From assembly GCF_002999335.1 (NCBI RefSeq), contig NW_020312126.1:18454-82453 (forward strand): a stretch of DNA of 64,000 nt. The letters run 5' to 3'. The notes under the pieces were generated by a model that was given only the letters and a program-made list of their open reading frames with translations, did no database searches and had not been told where the DNA came from. Below, one piece after another: positions 1 through 11,500 of the stretch (its first letter is position 1; each line of letters starts with the position of its first letter). The stretch comes from Cyclospora cayetanensis (lineage: Eukaryota; Apicomplexa; Conoidasida; Eucoccidiorida; Eimeriidae). The translations under genes were made by a program, and so were the position numbers.

Positions 1-3000
1 CACGATGCTTTTCGTCCACACGTCACCCGATTTCATGTACCTATTACAGCAGATGCTATCTCTATTGCAACTAGTGGCTTAGCTATAGTGATTTTAGCTT
101 GCCTCTGCCAAACCAGCAAAGGATAAACAGCATTGATACAGTAAAATGGGATATCTAGCCCAAAGCACGTTTGTTCAGTCGAAGCATTGGGATTTGATGA
201 AACAACGTATGCGGATGATTAAAGCAGCATTGGCATGATGGATAGGAGCAAGGCAGTACTATTGTCTAGTAAAAGGCGATACCTGTCGGATCCGTTTTAT
301 CAGTCAGCTGCAGGAAGGCTGTTAGGGGAGCATGAGGGATGCGGGCACCCCTCGACGACGTAGGCAGCATCCGGGAGACAGACTCCGACACCTGAACACA
401 GCGAATAATAATGCACGGTTCAGCGTTTTATCTGGCCTCCACCTGCTTTTCATGCTGTGTACGCCACACCCTTCATGCCATCATCTCTGTGTCCTCTGTG
501 TGTAAAACACTTCTGAGCTTCTGAGGTCTCTTCCTGTCTTGGTGTGCCTTGGTCAACTCTCAGCGCTGCTTTGAAATGAAAAGTGTAGCCTTTTGAAGCC
601 ATCTATCAATCTCTCTTTCCATCCCTTTGCACTCGAGGGCCTTAATGAGCGATTCGGAAGATTGGGTAATTGAATAGAGACGAACCCCGCCCTCATCACA
701 GACGTGTTCCTACCTGCAGCCTGGGGGACCCTTGGCCACCCATGATAGAGGAGCCTGTGTAAGCATATCCAAGATCTGTTCCCTGAAACTTTAGTCCCAA
801 ATTGGTTTCCTCGTTTCCTAGCAGTAGCTCAATAGTCTTCAGCTGCTTCTCCTTCACAGGACTCAAAGACATCCTTAGCGAGGCCTATAAAAACAAGGGG
901 AAGCAAACAGACGAATGACTATTCGCACAAATATGCACTTAGGAGAAAAACTGAGAGCACTAGAGTGTAGAGCATATATATATGGCTATACATTTATGTG
1001 TGCAGGAATGAATCATGCATAACCTCCTGTCCCTTCGCGTTTTTAAATCGTGGAGCTCCAGATAACTACTCCACACAGCAGAGGTAGCCGTTATGGCACA
1101 GAACGCAGCAGTCGTCACATCAGCGCCGGCAGCAAGAACATTGCGAAGTGAGCTGTGGCAGTGTCAGCGGTCTCAGTGATGGCGCATCCTTACTTGGGCC
1201 ATTCCCAGCGCAAGGAAAAGCTCCATAACCCCTTTTCCCGTTCGGCTTGCAACGTCTTCGACAGCACCGCGAAGTCCTTTAAGACCAATAGCTTCTACTA
1301 ATGCTGTAGCAGCAGACGCTCCAGCAGCAGTAACGGCAGCGATGCCTCGTGCTGCTTTTCCTGCTGTTTCCCAGTCGTAACCCAACGCCTCGGGGATGCA
1401 CCGCCCAGAGGCAAAGTTCTTGCGGGCGACATCGCAAGTGTACTGGAGACAGGCAATAACACGCAAAGCTCTTTCACGTGTAGATATTTGAAAAGTCATA
1501 CATATTGCTGCTCTTAATGATTTTCACATTGCTAGGAGTTACCTCGCCAACGAGCTTTCTTTCCTCTTCGTAGCTTCGCAGGATCTTCCCTGCTGGGTCA
1601 GTTTGTTCTTCATGATGCTGTTGGGCGTCCTGCACGGCGAACGGTCCCTTCTGTAGGTGGTAGGATTGCGCCACCTTCCACGCTGCATTGAGACAATCCG
1701 CGAGGCCCAAATTCATACCCAGGCCTCCTGAGGGGGGCAACCGATGCGCTGCATCCCCAGCCAGCAACACGCGTCCTCTAAGGGGCCCCCAGACGGTCGT
1801 CCCCTTCCCACCGTTTTCCTCAAAAGTCTCAAACAAAGCAGCTTCGCTCTGTGCATCAAGGCTCTGGCTCCCGGTCGCGTGAGCCTGTGTTTTGGGGCCG
1901 TCCGGAAGATACTGAGCAGCCACTTTAGCGGCCATCTCCCAGCCTTTCGCATCCTGAATTTCCACATCATTAAGGTTCCTTCCTGCAAGTTCTCTAATTA
2001 GACCATGGATGTCTTTCTGCTCCCAGGCGTCAACACAGCCTTTCCGTGAAGAATCAAAGTACGGGATATGAGCCACAAACAAGCCGGATTTGAAACAGTG
2101 ACACACTACAACACCAATGATACGGGGGCCCAACACGTAATACAACATTCCCCGATTCCGGTAGCGTTGAAGCACTTCGAACCCGTGGCCCCGAATCGGG
2201 GAAACTCCTTGGTGCGTAAGACGGTCATTCACTCCACCACCAGGTGACCCAGCAAGCCCTTCCTGTTGCTGTATTGCTTCCGCCAGCTCTTTGGATCTAA
2301 ATGTAATGTTGAGGAAGCGCTGAAGTGTGGGGGGGCCACCCAGATGTGTTCTTCCCCACTCCCTAACTTTTGAATTTGCCCCGTCGCACGCAACCAGGAG
2401 GTCACTCGTGATCTCTAAATGCTTAGGGCCTGCGGAGCCGTCAGTTAGCTCGACCGTGGAAACCACCGGACCCGTGGTGCCAGTTCTATTACTCTCCTGT
2501 CTCGCACCAATCCATCGGGCATTGAGTAAGAGCTGAAGGCTGCTCCTTTCTCCCTCCCCGGCTGTTGCTTCTTCCTTGCTCTTAAAGAAGTCTCCAGAAG
2601 CCCTTAATGCTGCTTCCTTGTACAAAAGAGGCAACAAAAGATCTTGGGAGAGCTGGGTCATCCGGCAGGGGCTGACGTCCTCCTTGTAAGTAACCTGGCC
2701 ATTTGAAAGCAGTACTTCCTCACATCCTACGGCATCAGAGCCCACCACAGTTGGAGCAAGAGGCTGCGGGCCAACGCTTTCCCACGTATCAGCATCCACA
2801 AACAAAGAAGTAGCACATGGGCGGGCAGCAGCAGCGCAGAGGAGGCAGTAATACCAGGATAACTTTCAGACAATGACAGAGCAGCAGGAAGTACCTTGGA
2901 AATGGTCCTTTGCGGCGAAGTAGTGTTTTTGGATATTGGTGAGCTGTGCAGTGTATATGAACGACCTCCATGCGTTGAAACTGGGCGACAGCTCCTCCAC

Positions 3001-3869
3001 GAGTCTGTCCACATGTCCCAGCTGCCTCCATACTGCAGGCAAAAAAAAGATTAGTTGATCGTAAAGCACACAGCTGTGTGCAAAATTGCTAGGCACTCCT
3101 ACAAGTGACTACAGGCAGTTACAAACCTAGGTGCAAGCCCTTCCAGGGGCGTACAGGCAGAGAGTGCTACAGCACGCTTGAAGCGATGTGGCCAGTTTGA
3201 GAACTGTTTGGCTGGTTACTTGGCCCCGTGGCCACAAAGATAGCTATGCAGGAAGTGAGATACTGAACAAGCTGTCCTGACAGACAGCACATCAGCTGGA
3301 AAGTTTCGCAATTGAGATGTGAACTCGGGTTTGTTGATACGTCGTCACTTTTTTCCTTAAGTCACTGGCCATCTAGGCCAAGCTACCACGTTAACTGCGT
3401 GTGGCCTGAAACCGGCCCAATGAAATACAGAGAGAGACACAAAAAACACAGCACCACCAAAAGCCACAGAATTGGGCTCGACTAGCCACCAGGACCTCAG
3501 GACGGACAGCAGTATAAGTCCGTCACGCTTTGACTCACTTTCCATAGACCTGTTGGTGATGTAGTGCGCCTTCGGGAGGCACGTCGCTGCTGCCTGCTGC
3601 TCCAGTACAAGAGTGGGAACCCCCGATCGCTGTAGCAACAGGGCCATAGTGAGCCCTACAGGACCTCCCCCGACAACCAACACAGGAACCCTGGCCTCTC
3701 TGCCGCTGAAATAGTTGCCATTGCTGCTGGGTTCGGTAATGTTGTATTCGGCAGTGGTGAGCGCCCTTAAGGAGATGTAGGAGCCCAAATTAAAGCGTTT
3801 TCGGACGTTATAGGAGCCCTGAATGGGACCAAAGGCACCCTTAAAGGCTGAGAGCAGTAAGGGCCTCAT
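1..3869 (-). CDS. FAD-dependent aromatic-ring monooxygenase (PheA/TfdB/UbiH-like), 3' end off the window
   Basis: Flavoprotein hydroxylase that would use NAD(P)H and O2 on an aromatic or polyprenyl-type substrate; the substrate cannot be told. Exons by splice consensus and phase: 3539-3869, 2895-3032, 1543-2726, 1194-1442, 714-884, 283-391; the last ends in phase 1, so the gene runs off the left edge. Exon 1 has the Rossmann motif VVGGGPVGLTMALLLQRSGVP and then PKAHYITNRSME, a family hallmark. Exon 3 carries the NADPH/FAD 'DG' motif (ACDGANSKVRE) and the FAD-ribose 'GD' motif (VLLAGDAAHRLPPSGGLGMN). The last visible exon has RGARIPH, matching the PG-R-PH motif before the C-terminal thioredoxin-like domain of this family. 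The start at 3869 gives a roughly 65-residue basic, Ser-rich leader that could be a mitochondrial presequence. The exon 2/3 junction (acceptor at 2727-2728) is the least sure. COQ6 is an alternative, but the RGARIPH tail favours the phenol-hydroxylase-like group. Confidence 0.85.
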
Positions 3870-5545
3870 CCGGGAAAAGGCCTAGTCGACTGTAACTGGA
3901 GGGGCCGTTGAATTATAGCGAACAGTAGGCCCGAGTTTCTTAATTCAGCAGCTGCATTACATACTGCCTTAAGATAACATGTCTAGACGCAACACACGAG
4001 TCATGCTTTAGAAAAACCTGTATGCTGGGATTTGCACGATGCGTTTCTGAGAGGGCAGTACTGCAGGGAGGCCCTCAGAGGTCGTCAATGTAGAAAGCAT
4101 CAATAGTCCCCGTGAGGTTCGATCGCTAGGGTTCAAACGAAAAACGCATATTTTAAAGGCTGAGCCCAAAGGTACAAAGAAATCACTTTGCGGAATATGC
4201 GGACGCCCTGCCCACCAGTGGTACGACAAAGTATCACTTACGGCTCAGAGAGTCGAAATTTCCCATTTTTGCACCCCTAATCAGTTTATATTTCAGAAGA
4301 AGTTCCAAGTCTTCCATGCCGCCGAGACACCCTCGGGAACTCGTAACCCATGATCGGGGCCCCTCGGGAGCCTCTATGGGGTATAAGTCTCAACCGGTAG
4401 GACGCAAGGGTCACCCCCGAACGGGGAGCACTTAAAAACAAAACGATCACCTTGAATATCTAAATGCTGGTGCAGAATCCTCAAATGGGCCCTTTCTCAT
4501 CTGTGTGCCCCCTGCCGGGTTGTTTCATGCTACAGTGATAGGAAAAATCAACTGGGCCCCGCCTCTCCTTGCAGCTGCAAGACCACCAAATACACCCCTA
4601 AAGCTGAGAGGGCTAAATAAAAAGAGGTTTAGATCCGATGGTAGCGCCACCACCATCTACGGTATGTGGAGTTAACTGAATAACACTGTTCCGTAGACCT
4701 CTAATCTAAACAAACCCTTTGCTCACAGTGTGCACTGCATCCATCATGAACTCCGTAGAGAAAAACATTTGAGCATAGCGACGATTAATAAGGATGTAAT
4801 GACCCATCACAGGCAGCCATTTGGGGCCTGCCCGGGGACGCTGCTCAGGCAGGGTCTATGCGTGCATGGGCCACTGTCGGAAAGCCACATTGCAGAAAAA
4901 AGGAGAGAATGGCCATATTAGTGAACCGCCTAAGCTGGAGATCCAAATGTAAAGTAGGTGTAGCACTGTATGTGTTTTTAATATGGAGCCTCAGTGGAAC
5001 GAGAAAGCTGACCGTAAGGAGGGCCACAGGAAGATCCCAAAGAAGGGTCCCCAAACGGTTCATCTGGTGTTCCCAGCTTGCTGCGACCATTTGCACTCCG
5101 CGCCCTTCAAATCGATGAGGGCTTAGCGGGCTCCACGACGCGAAGCGGCAGGGGCCTGTAAACCACACTAAGCTAACACCCGGCAGGGACAGAGCAGATG
5201 ATACATGAGCTCGCCTTCTCTCGACCGCACCGACAGACCCTTCCTTCTAAAGAGCATCAAATGACTGCTAAGGACCTTCTTGGTAGCCATCGAGCTGCTC
5301 CAATCCAACAGACTTTCTCATGGAGGCAACCAACAGCTTCCCCAAGCCTACACGGGCTGAGAAGGGCGTTACTGGGGCCCACTGAAAAAGCTCTAGATGG
5401 TGTCCTTTCGAGCTCACGAAAATCCTGGTGCGATACTCTCGTTATCCTCAAGCTCTCAGCATTATGGGTGCCTAGAGTGTGTTACGGACAGAGACGCCGG
5501 ACTCGAGCTCGTCTGTACAGAGTCATCGTCGGTGGGGCCTTCTGA
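3870..5545. other. intergenic, no gene seen
   Basis: Lies between the 5' end of the monooxygenase and the 3' end of the bL12 gene. It has only short open frames (up to about 107 codons) with no recognisable motif. A GC-rich stretch near 4320-4430 contains short inverted repeats but does not fold into a tRNA-like pattern by eye. Confidence 0.5.
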
Positions 5546-6124
5546 TTACTGTAGTTCAACCTCGGCGCCTGCAGACTTGAGGGCCTCAAGGGCCTTTTGT
5601 GCATCAGCTTTCGGAGCCTTTTCGATCACTTTCTGAGGAAGAGTGTCAATAAAGGCCTTCGCTGCTCTGAGATCCAGGTCGCTCCGCATGGTTCTTATGG
5701 TCTTAATTACTGTTATTCTGTTCGCAGTAGGTACAGACTTGAGTACCACAGTAAACTCAGACTTCTCTGCGGCAGCGGGGGCCCCCTCTCCGCCCATGCC
5801 AGCACCTGTAGCAGCCGCTGCTGCATTTCCGCCTGCTGCCCCCGCTCCTACGGGTGCGGCACCAGCTGCAAACATTGCTGCTGAGGAGATACCAAAAGCC
5901 GTTTCCGACATTCGTACCAATTCAGATACTTCCAACAAAGTCAAATGCTGCAACTGCTCCAGCACAGCCCGCACGCGGGGGCTCCCTTGAGGCTCCCCCT
6001 CTTGTGCTTCTGCTGCTGACGGCGGCCCAGCATGAAGAGCTGCGTGCCCGCGGAGTACTGGGTACCTCACGCTTCGACAGCAGCGGACAGCTGCTATGAA
6101 AGAGGGAGTGAAGCACTTTGACAT
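5546..6124 (-). CDS. organellar (probably mitochondrial) ribosomal protein bL12
   Basis: Large-subunit stalk protein that recruits translation factors to the organellar ribosome. Single exon. From the Met at 6124 it is 192 residues. An N-terminal basic, hydroxylated leader (starts MSKCFTPSFIAAVRC) fits an organellar transit peptide. Next comes the dimerisation domain (VRAVLEQLQHLTLLEVSELV), an Ala/Gly-rich hinge (about residues 85-115), and the C-terminal domain opening with EKSEFTVVLKSV and closing with KALEALKSAGAEVELQ. The open frame extends upstream to a Met at 6340, adding 72 residues with a CAG/CTG-coded Leu run. I prefer 6124 because the remaining protein has the usual mitochondrial L12 length and leader. 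Mitochondrial is favoured over apicoplast because there is no bipartite signal from this start, but the upstream Leu-rich stretch could act as a signal peptide if the longer form is used. Confidence 0.9.
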   Translation of the reverse strand: MSKCFTPSFIAAVRCCRSVRYPVLRGHAALHAGPPSAAEAQEGEPQGSPRVRAVLEQLQHLTLLEVSELVRMSETAFGISSAAMFAAGAAPVGAGAAGGNAAAAATGAGMGGEGAPAAAEKSEFTVVLKSVPTANRITVIKTIRTMRSDLDLRAAKAFIDTLPQKVIEKAPKADAQKALEALKSAGAEVELQ

Positions 6125-6340
6125 TGTTGCGGTTCCTGCATTTTTTATTGCTGGTGCACGTGCAACTCCGACCCGAAGCAGGCCAGTCAGATTTGAGGAA
6201 ACTGGTCCTTGGGCTCGATGCAAGCCCCTCTGGCCACTGCAGCTGCTGCTACATGATACAGAAACACCAAGACACATGAGCAACAGCAGCAGCAGAAGGA
6301 GAAACTGCCGCTGCTGTTGCAGCAGAAAGTACTGCAACAT

Positions 6341-7053
6341 GGGGGCCCCTTCCCCCGAGGCACCGCCAGACTGCTAGAGCGGGGAAAGGGAGTAGAGTAG
6401 ATACACTCCAAGCAAGAGTGTGGGGGTATTGGGAAGAAAAACGGTCGAGCTGCCGGGGTCACGGTTGACTGTAGGCTGACTCTCTCCTTCGGGGGGCCTC
6501 CCCAGTTGCCTTGTAGGCGGAGGCTACGGAAAAATAATGGCACAGTGACGAGTTCAAAGTCTTGAGGTGTGTGTCACCAATTAGAATATGTAGACCTTGA
6601 CGCTTAAGAACTCGATTATGCGGCTTAGAAGCCACCCTCTCCTGGTGCTTGCGTATGTTCTCTGCGGCATGCGGATGGCAAGTGGGCTTTCATGCCACTG
6701 TACTCCAAGCCCTGAGCATTTACACTGAAACTCAACGCTGTGAACCATTAGACTCTGGATTTAAACACTAAATTGTGGACTCAACCCCTTTAAAGTGGCA
6801 CTCAAAGACTCTACCCTCGGTTTCATTTCTCCCTTTACCCTCTCCTGCTTCGTAGCATATGACCAACGGCCGCGACGTACAAATACCAAATTTTAACCCT
6901 AAATCCCATCCTATAGACATGCATAAATCATAATTTCAAGAACCTGTATATTCATAGCGCAGGTATAACACGTATCTTTCGCTGTTTTAGCTCCTTATCT
7001 ACGAACAGAAATTCTCAATACTCTGGTCCGATTGGCGCTGCAGAACACCTACA
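6341..7053. promoter_or_regulatory. divergent intergenic region between bL12 and the AN1 protein
   Basis: About 0.7 kb separates two genes transcribed away from each other, so both 5' flanks must lie here. I see no confident core-promoter motif. The half near 7,000 is AT-rich, and the half near 6,400 is purine/pyrimidine-skewed. Confidence 0.4.
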
Positions 7054-8118
7054 ATGGCGGGTGAAAGCGTAGGATCCCATTGCTCTTACCGCTGGTGCAA
7101 CCAACTGGACTTCCTCCCTTTTAAGTGCCTTCAGTGTGGCCTCGTGTTCTGCCGCATACACTACAAGCAAGGCGACCACGAATGCTCGCTGCCCTCCGCA
7201 CCGGGCTCCCACGAAGGTTCCTCTGAAACGAACGTAGTACACCCCACAGGGTCCAGTACTCAGCTTCATCAGATTGTTTGTCGACGGTGCGGGCGCTTAT
7301 TGGATGTTCCCATGGAGGAAAGTCATCGAGAGGCTATATTAGACCGACACAGACACTCCCTCGAGTGCGCCGCTGCTGCGATTAAGCCCTCATGTATGTT
7401 TGGTAGCTGCCAACAAAAGTCTGTGTCTCCTGCGTGCCTCATCCGCTGCATCCTGTGCAACGGCCATTTTTGCCTGGCACATAGACACCCGGAAGACCAC
7501 CTCTGTGCAGCAGCTGCTGCGCAAGCAGAACAACCACAGCAGCCGTCGCGAAAGAGTGAGAAGCAAACGCTTCGTGAGCAAGCATCTGCTTCCATCGGGA
7601 GCTCCGGGCTGTCACATATCGTCAGCGGCCCTGGAAAGAAATCCCCTAGCACCGCCACAGTCAACGGTGGTGGCAATAAGAAGCTCTCCGCGAAAGCCGA
7701 AGAGACACAGAAGAGAATAGAGCGAATGAGAGTAAAGATGAGGGCCCCCCCTGCCCCATCTATCCCTTCGTCTTTTCAGCTGCCCTTGCGTGTAGATCTG
7801 CAGCTGCTACGCACTTTTGCTAGTCCACTGCAACAACAGAAAGCTGGAGAGGTGATTGTGGTAATAGATGGCAGCAAAACTCTAGGGTGTGCCTTGGACC
7901 GCATACTGGAGATACTGAAAATCCCCAACACGATGGCGTCTGCAGGAGGAACCAAGTGGGCACTATTGCTGCCGCAGCAACGGCAAACTGCAGGAGCGCC
8001 TGTAGACGGGGCTGCATCAACAGGTGGGGCGCTGGATCTCTCAAAGAAAGCAGCTGATACTGTGCTTCCAGGGGACACAGTATTGCTTTGTAACGAGGAT
8101 GATATCCAAAAGGCGTAA
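7054..8118 (+). CDS. AN1-type zinc finger protein with C-terminal ubiquitin-like region (ZFAND1-like)
   Basis: 354-residue intronless protein. Two AN1 zinc fingers are visible. The first (residues about 9-45) has HCSYRWCNQLDFLPFKCLQC followed by FCRIHYKQGDHEC. The second (about 112-149) has CMFGSCQ, then CILCNGHFCLAHRHPEDHLC. A Lys/Arg-rich coiled stretch follows (about 205-235), then a C-terminal region ending TVLPGDTVLLCNEDDIQ that resembles the ubiquitin-like domain of yeast Cuz1 and human ZFAND1. Those proteins link the proteasome and Cdc48/p97 to arsenite stress and stress-granule clearance. The same role here is inference from domain order. The start ATG sits in aACAATGGCG context and is the first in the frame. 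It is transcribed divergently from bL12. Confidence 0.88.
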   Translation: MAGESVGSHCSYRWCNQLDFLPFKCLQCGLVFCRIHYKQGDHECSLPSAPGSHEGSSETNVVHPTGSSTQLHQIVCRRCGRLLDVPMEESHREAILDRHRHSLECAAAAIKPSCMFGSCQQKSVSPACLIRCILCNGHFCLAHRHPEDHLCAAAAAQAEQPQQPSRKSEKQTLREQASASIGSSGLSHIVSGPGKKSPSTATVNGGGNKKLSAKAEETQKRIERMRVKMRAPPAPSIPSSFQLPLRVDLQLLRTFASPLQQQKAGEVIVVIDGSKTLGCALDRILEILKIPNTMASAGGTKWALLLPQQRQTAGAPVDGAASTGGALDLSKKAADTVLPGDTVLLCNEDDIQKA

Positions 8119-8514
8119 AGGCATTTGAAAAATGCAGCATTTCGCCCGCCCCCGGCCCCCCGCAGTTAGAATATCAGCAGTGGCTGCAGCATTGCACACG
8201 AGCCTTACAATGCCGCCGCATCAAGTTCCTTTAGCCCGTGTTGCATTTCTAACATGGTGATTTTCGCTGCAGCGCCTTTATGATGCTGGCACATCTTATT
8301 GCTTTCCTAATGTGATGCGGCTCCTGCTGCTTTTGCTACTCTCTTGAAGATGGATGGATGGTTGAAATTGTCGCAATGTGGCAAATACTTTTAGGGATGG
8401 AAAAGGCCATCTCAAGGAAGCCACAGCTGCAGAGCCCTAGAACGCTGCAATACGCTCCAACAGATAAAACTCTAATTGCAGATTTTATTTAGGGACGTTT
8501 GTGAGAAGTACGGT
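8119..8514. other. short convergent intergenic gap
   Basis: Lies between the stop of the AN1 gene and the stop of the GalNAc-transferase gene on the other strand. It must hold both 3' UTRs. Nothing else is recognisable. Confidence 0.4.
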
Positions 8515-11500
8515 CTAGGGTACAAACACGAGGTGTTGTCCAGCGTCATGAGGGTCGCAGACAGCGAGTTCCACTGCATGGGGACTCTCCTCAGTTGGGA
8601 AAGCAAAGATTCTAAGACACATAGGGTCTGCTTCAGTCGATGCTTGTGCTTCGTCTGTAACGAGTTGCAGCTGGTTTGTGTCCTCATTATAGTGCCACAG
8701 CATACTGAGACCTTCAGTATCATAGTTACAGTCGAACTGCAGCACTGAGTGAGCCGTGGGGTCGCCTCCAACACACGAGTTAAACCCCTTTTGCCCTACA
8801 AAGAGTTTCCCACTTGAGCCATCAAACAGAAAGGCCTGAAGCAGTTACAGCAATAAGCGCAGCCATGATACAAAGAATCATTAGCCATAACAAAGCAGCA
8901 GAAACATGGTTATACAAGCAAAAGGTATTTCTGCACCAATGCGGTGAGCCCCAAAAACCCGAACACACACAGTTGAAAGGCGGAAAACGTAGTGAAGGCT
9001 TTTGCGCCAGTCTTCTAGCACAAACGCAACATGCACCAGAACTAGAGACCAAAGTCGGCACCTTGAATCAGGTGTATGACACGCGGGGAGGCACTGAAGA
9101 GGCATACAGGACGGCCGCTGAGACTTGAGTGTGAAGCAAAGACACCGGTAGCGAGGCCCTTGCACCAATGAAGAACTTGCAGGCAGGGGCCCAGGCTAAC
9201 CTGTGTTCCGTGACTAAAGTGACACGGAAAGGCACCGATAGGCCCAGTTCCTCTTTGCATTGTATCAAGGCACGCGTTGATGTCTCTCCTGTAGATCGCC
9301 CCCGTTTTGGCGGTCTCCAGACTGGGGGCCTCCAGTTCCGGATATACATTGTCAAGGTACCACTGGAAAGAATTGCAGCCGAGTTTCTTTCTCAGCGCCT
9401 TTTGGGGCTCCAGGTCTCCCAGGAACTCGTCTGAAACCGGTGGGGTTGTTAGTAACACGTATCGCACGTACTCGTCCATCCACACATGCGCCGCCCTCTG
9501 CTTGTTCCGCGATATCTCCTCACCAGGCACCCTATAAACTTGGCCTAAAGAGAAAAGGCAGCAGCGAACACATAAACGCATGGTGCAAAGGATGAGAAGG
9601 CAGAGAAACGGTCACCACTCTCTCTGCTTTGCGTTGACACGTTAACTATCAGGTGTCCAAAAGCTGTCTCCATTGAACCCTTTGAAGGTTCCCATATATC
9701 CTTCTGTCTACCAGCCTTTGTGGTACTTTTGGCCTGTCCTTGTCAAGAGGTTCATATGCCTCTCTCTGGTAGAGCTCTCGGCTGATGAGCGAATAAACAA
9801 GTAGCCCTAAGATTTCATAGAGCCCTGCTCTTCACGCTCCACGGTATTTCCAGGCCGAGAGCTTAATCAGATGGGGTGTGATGCCCGACCTAGACTGCAG
9901 AGTACAATCAGTGGCTAGAAATCGAATTTATGACTCTAGTCGAGGTTTTGGATATACCTTTCCAGTATTTGTCTGAGCGGAAGACATGTGCCACTTTGCT
10001 GCAGGTGAGGACCTCCAGGCTACCACCGCACATCCAGACCTATAAATCAGAAGCATGAGAAAATGCAAGATGGCAATCTGGAAAGCAATGATTCCACAAA
10101 TGTCGCAAGTAATGTCGAAACCAGAAGCAACCGCCAACGAAGCAGGAGCAGCAGCAAGAATAACGCTAGGGGATGGCAATACCTTAAACGAAAGCTCAAA
10201 TTCTTCCCCGGCGTACAGACGAAGACCCTCGTCATAGCCACCCAGCATATCCCACCTGTAGAGACAACGAGGAAAGCGCAAAACAGATAACCCTCCCAAG
10301 GCCAAGTCAAGGCTAATGGATAGGCGTTCATAGGGGGGGCACGCGCAAGAAAAGAAGACTACCAGTGGTATGTAGGAACAAAAGGTGTAGGCAGAGGGAA
10401 AGGGGGGGCACAAACGTAGATACAAGGAAGCGAATGAGTAGGAAAAGAGGCAGAAGGCAGTCTGTTAGCTTTACCGAGACAGAGATTCACAACGAGCACC
10501 AGATACACAAGACCGAGGTATGCCAAGTTCATAGACTGGATGTAAGGAAAACGCAAGAGAGTTTTAGAAAACCACTCATGGGAGCACGACATTGAAACCA
10601 GGGCTGCCACACAGTTTGGCTTCCCGCATAGCTACTTGTGTTCCGCACCAGTCCTTTGCGATGGCGAAAATACCTCCAGGCATGATGGGGCTCTCAATGG
10701 GGTCGGTGTCACTCTTGTTCAAATTAATCTTTCTTGCCCTGATATCCTCATCACGATGCATATGTCCCAAACTCCAGTTAAATGCAAGGGTATCGATGCC
10801 CCCATTGTGGATCTCAAACGTCTCAGCATCGATAGAGGCGATTCGCGGCAGGGCAGCCGTCTTGGGACTCTCTCGGATACGCTGAAGCAAAGGCTCCAGC
10901 CAAAATGGCAGGACCTCCACATGCGAGTCAAGAAACACCAGCACGGAGCCCTGTGCAATAGCTGCCCCTGCAGCCCGTGCCCCCTGCAGCCGCATCAGTA
11001 AACGCCTCGAATGGGGCATAGCGCTAAGGACAGAATCCCGCAGTAGGGTGAACAGAGACACTAGAGGCTGGTCCATAAGGTACGAGGGCTGTGTTTCAGA
11101 AAGAGTTAAGCTAGTCAACGACGGAAACAGAGTGCTCCTCGAAACGGCTCAGTTTCACAGCACCTGCAAAGCTACAACAAAAATATTGAAACTATCGACA
11201 GAGCAACAGTGTGCGTGGACGGCAACAGGCTACACCAGCAGGATGATAATCAGTGACCCTGCGACTGCAGCAGGGGGAGAGGAAACACAATGGCAAAACT
11301 AGAAAGAGTAGTGGCTTTAGGAACACGAACCATGAGGCCTCGCCTCTGGGGTAGCCTGAGGAGTTTGGTCTTTGGTAAACCGACAGCCACATATTCCTCC
11401 AGCTGGTTCTGCAGCCAGGGGTGCGTGGTGTGATCGGAGTTGTCATTGACAACAATAATTTCCTTTAAAAGCCCGGAGGGCGTTCTGTTGAGGACCGAGT

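Noticed and set aside
4320..4430. GC-rich segment with short inverted repeats that might be a structured RNA
   Set aside because: The pairings are short and no known fold (tRNA, snoRNA boxes, 5S) is visible.
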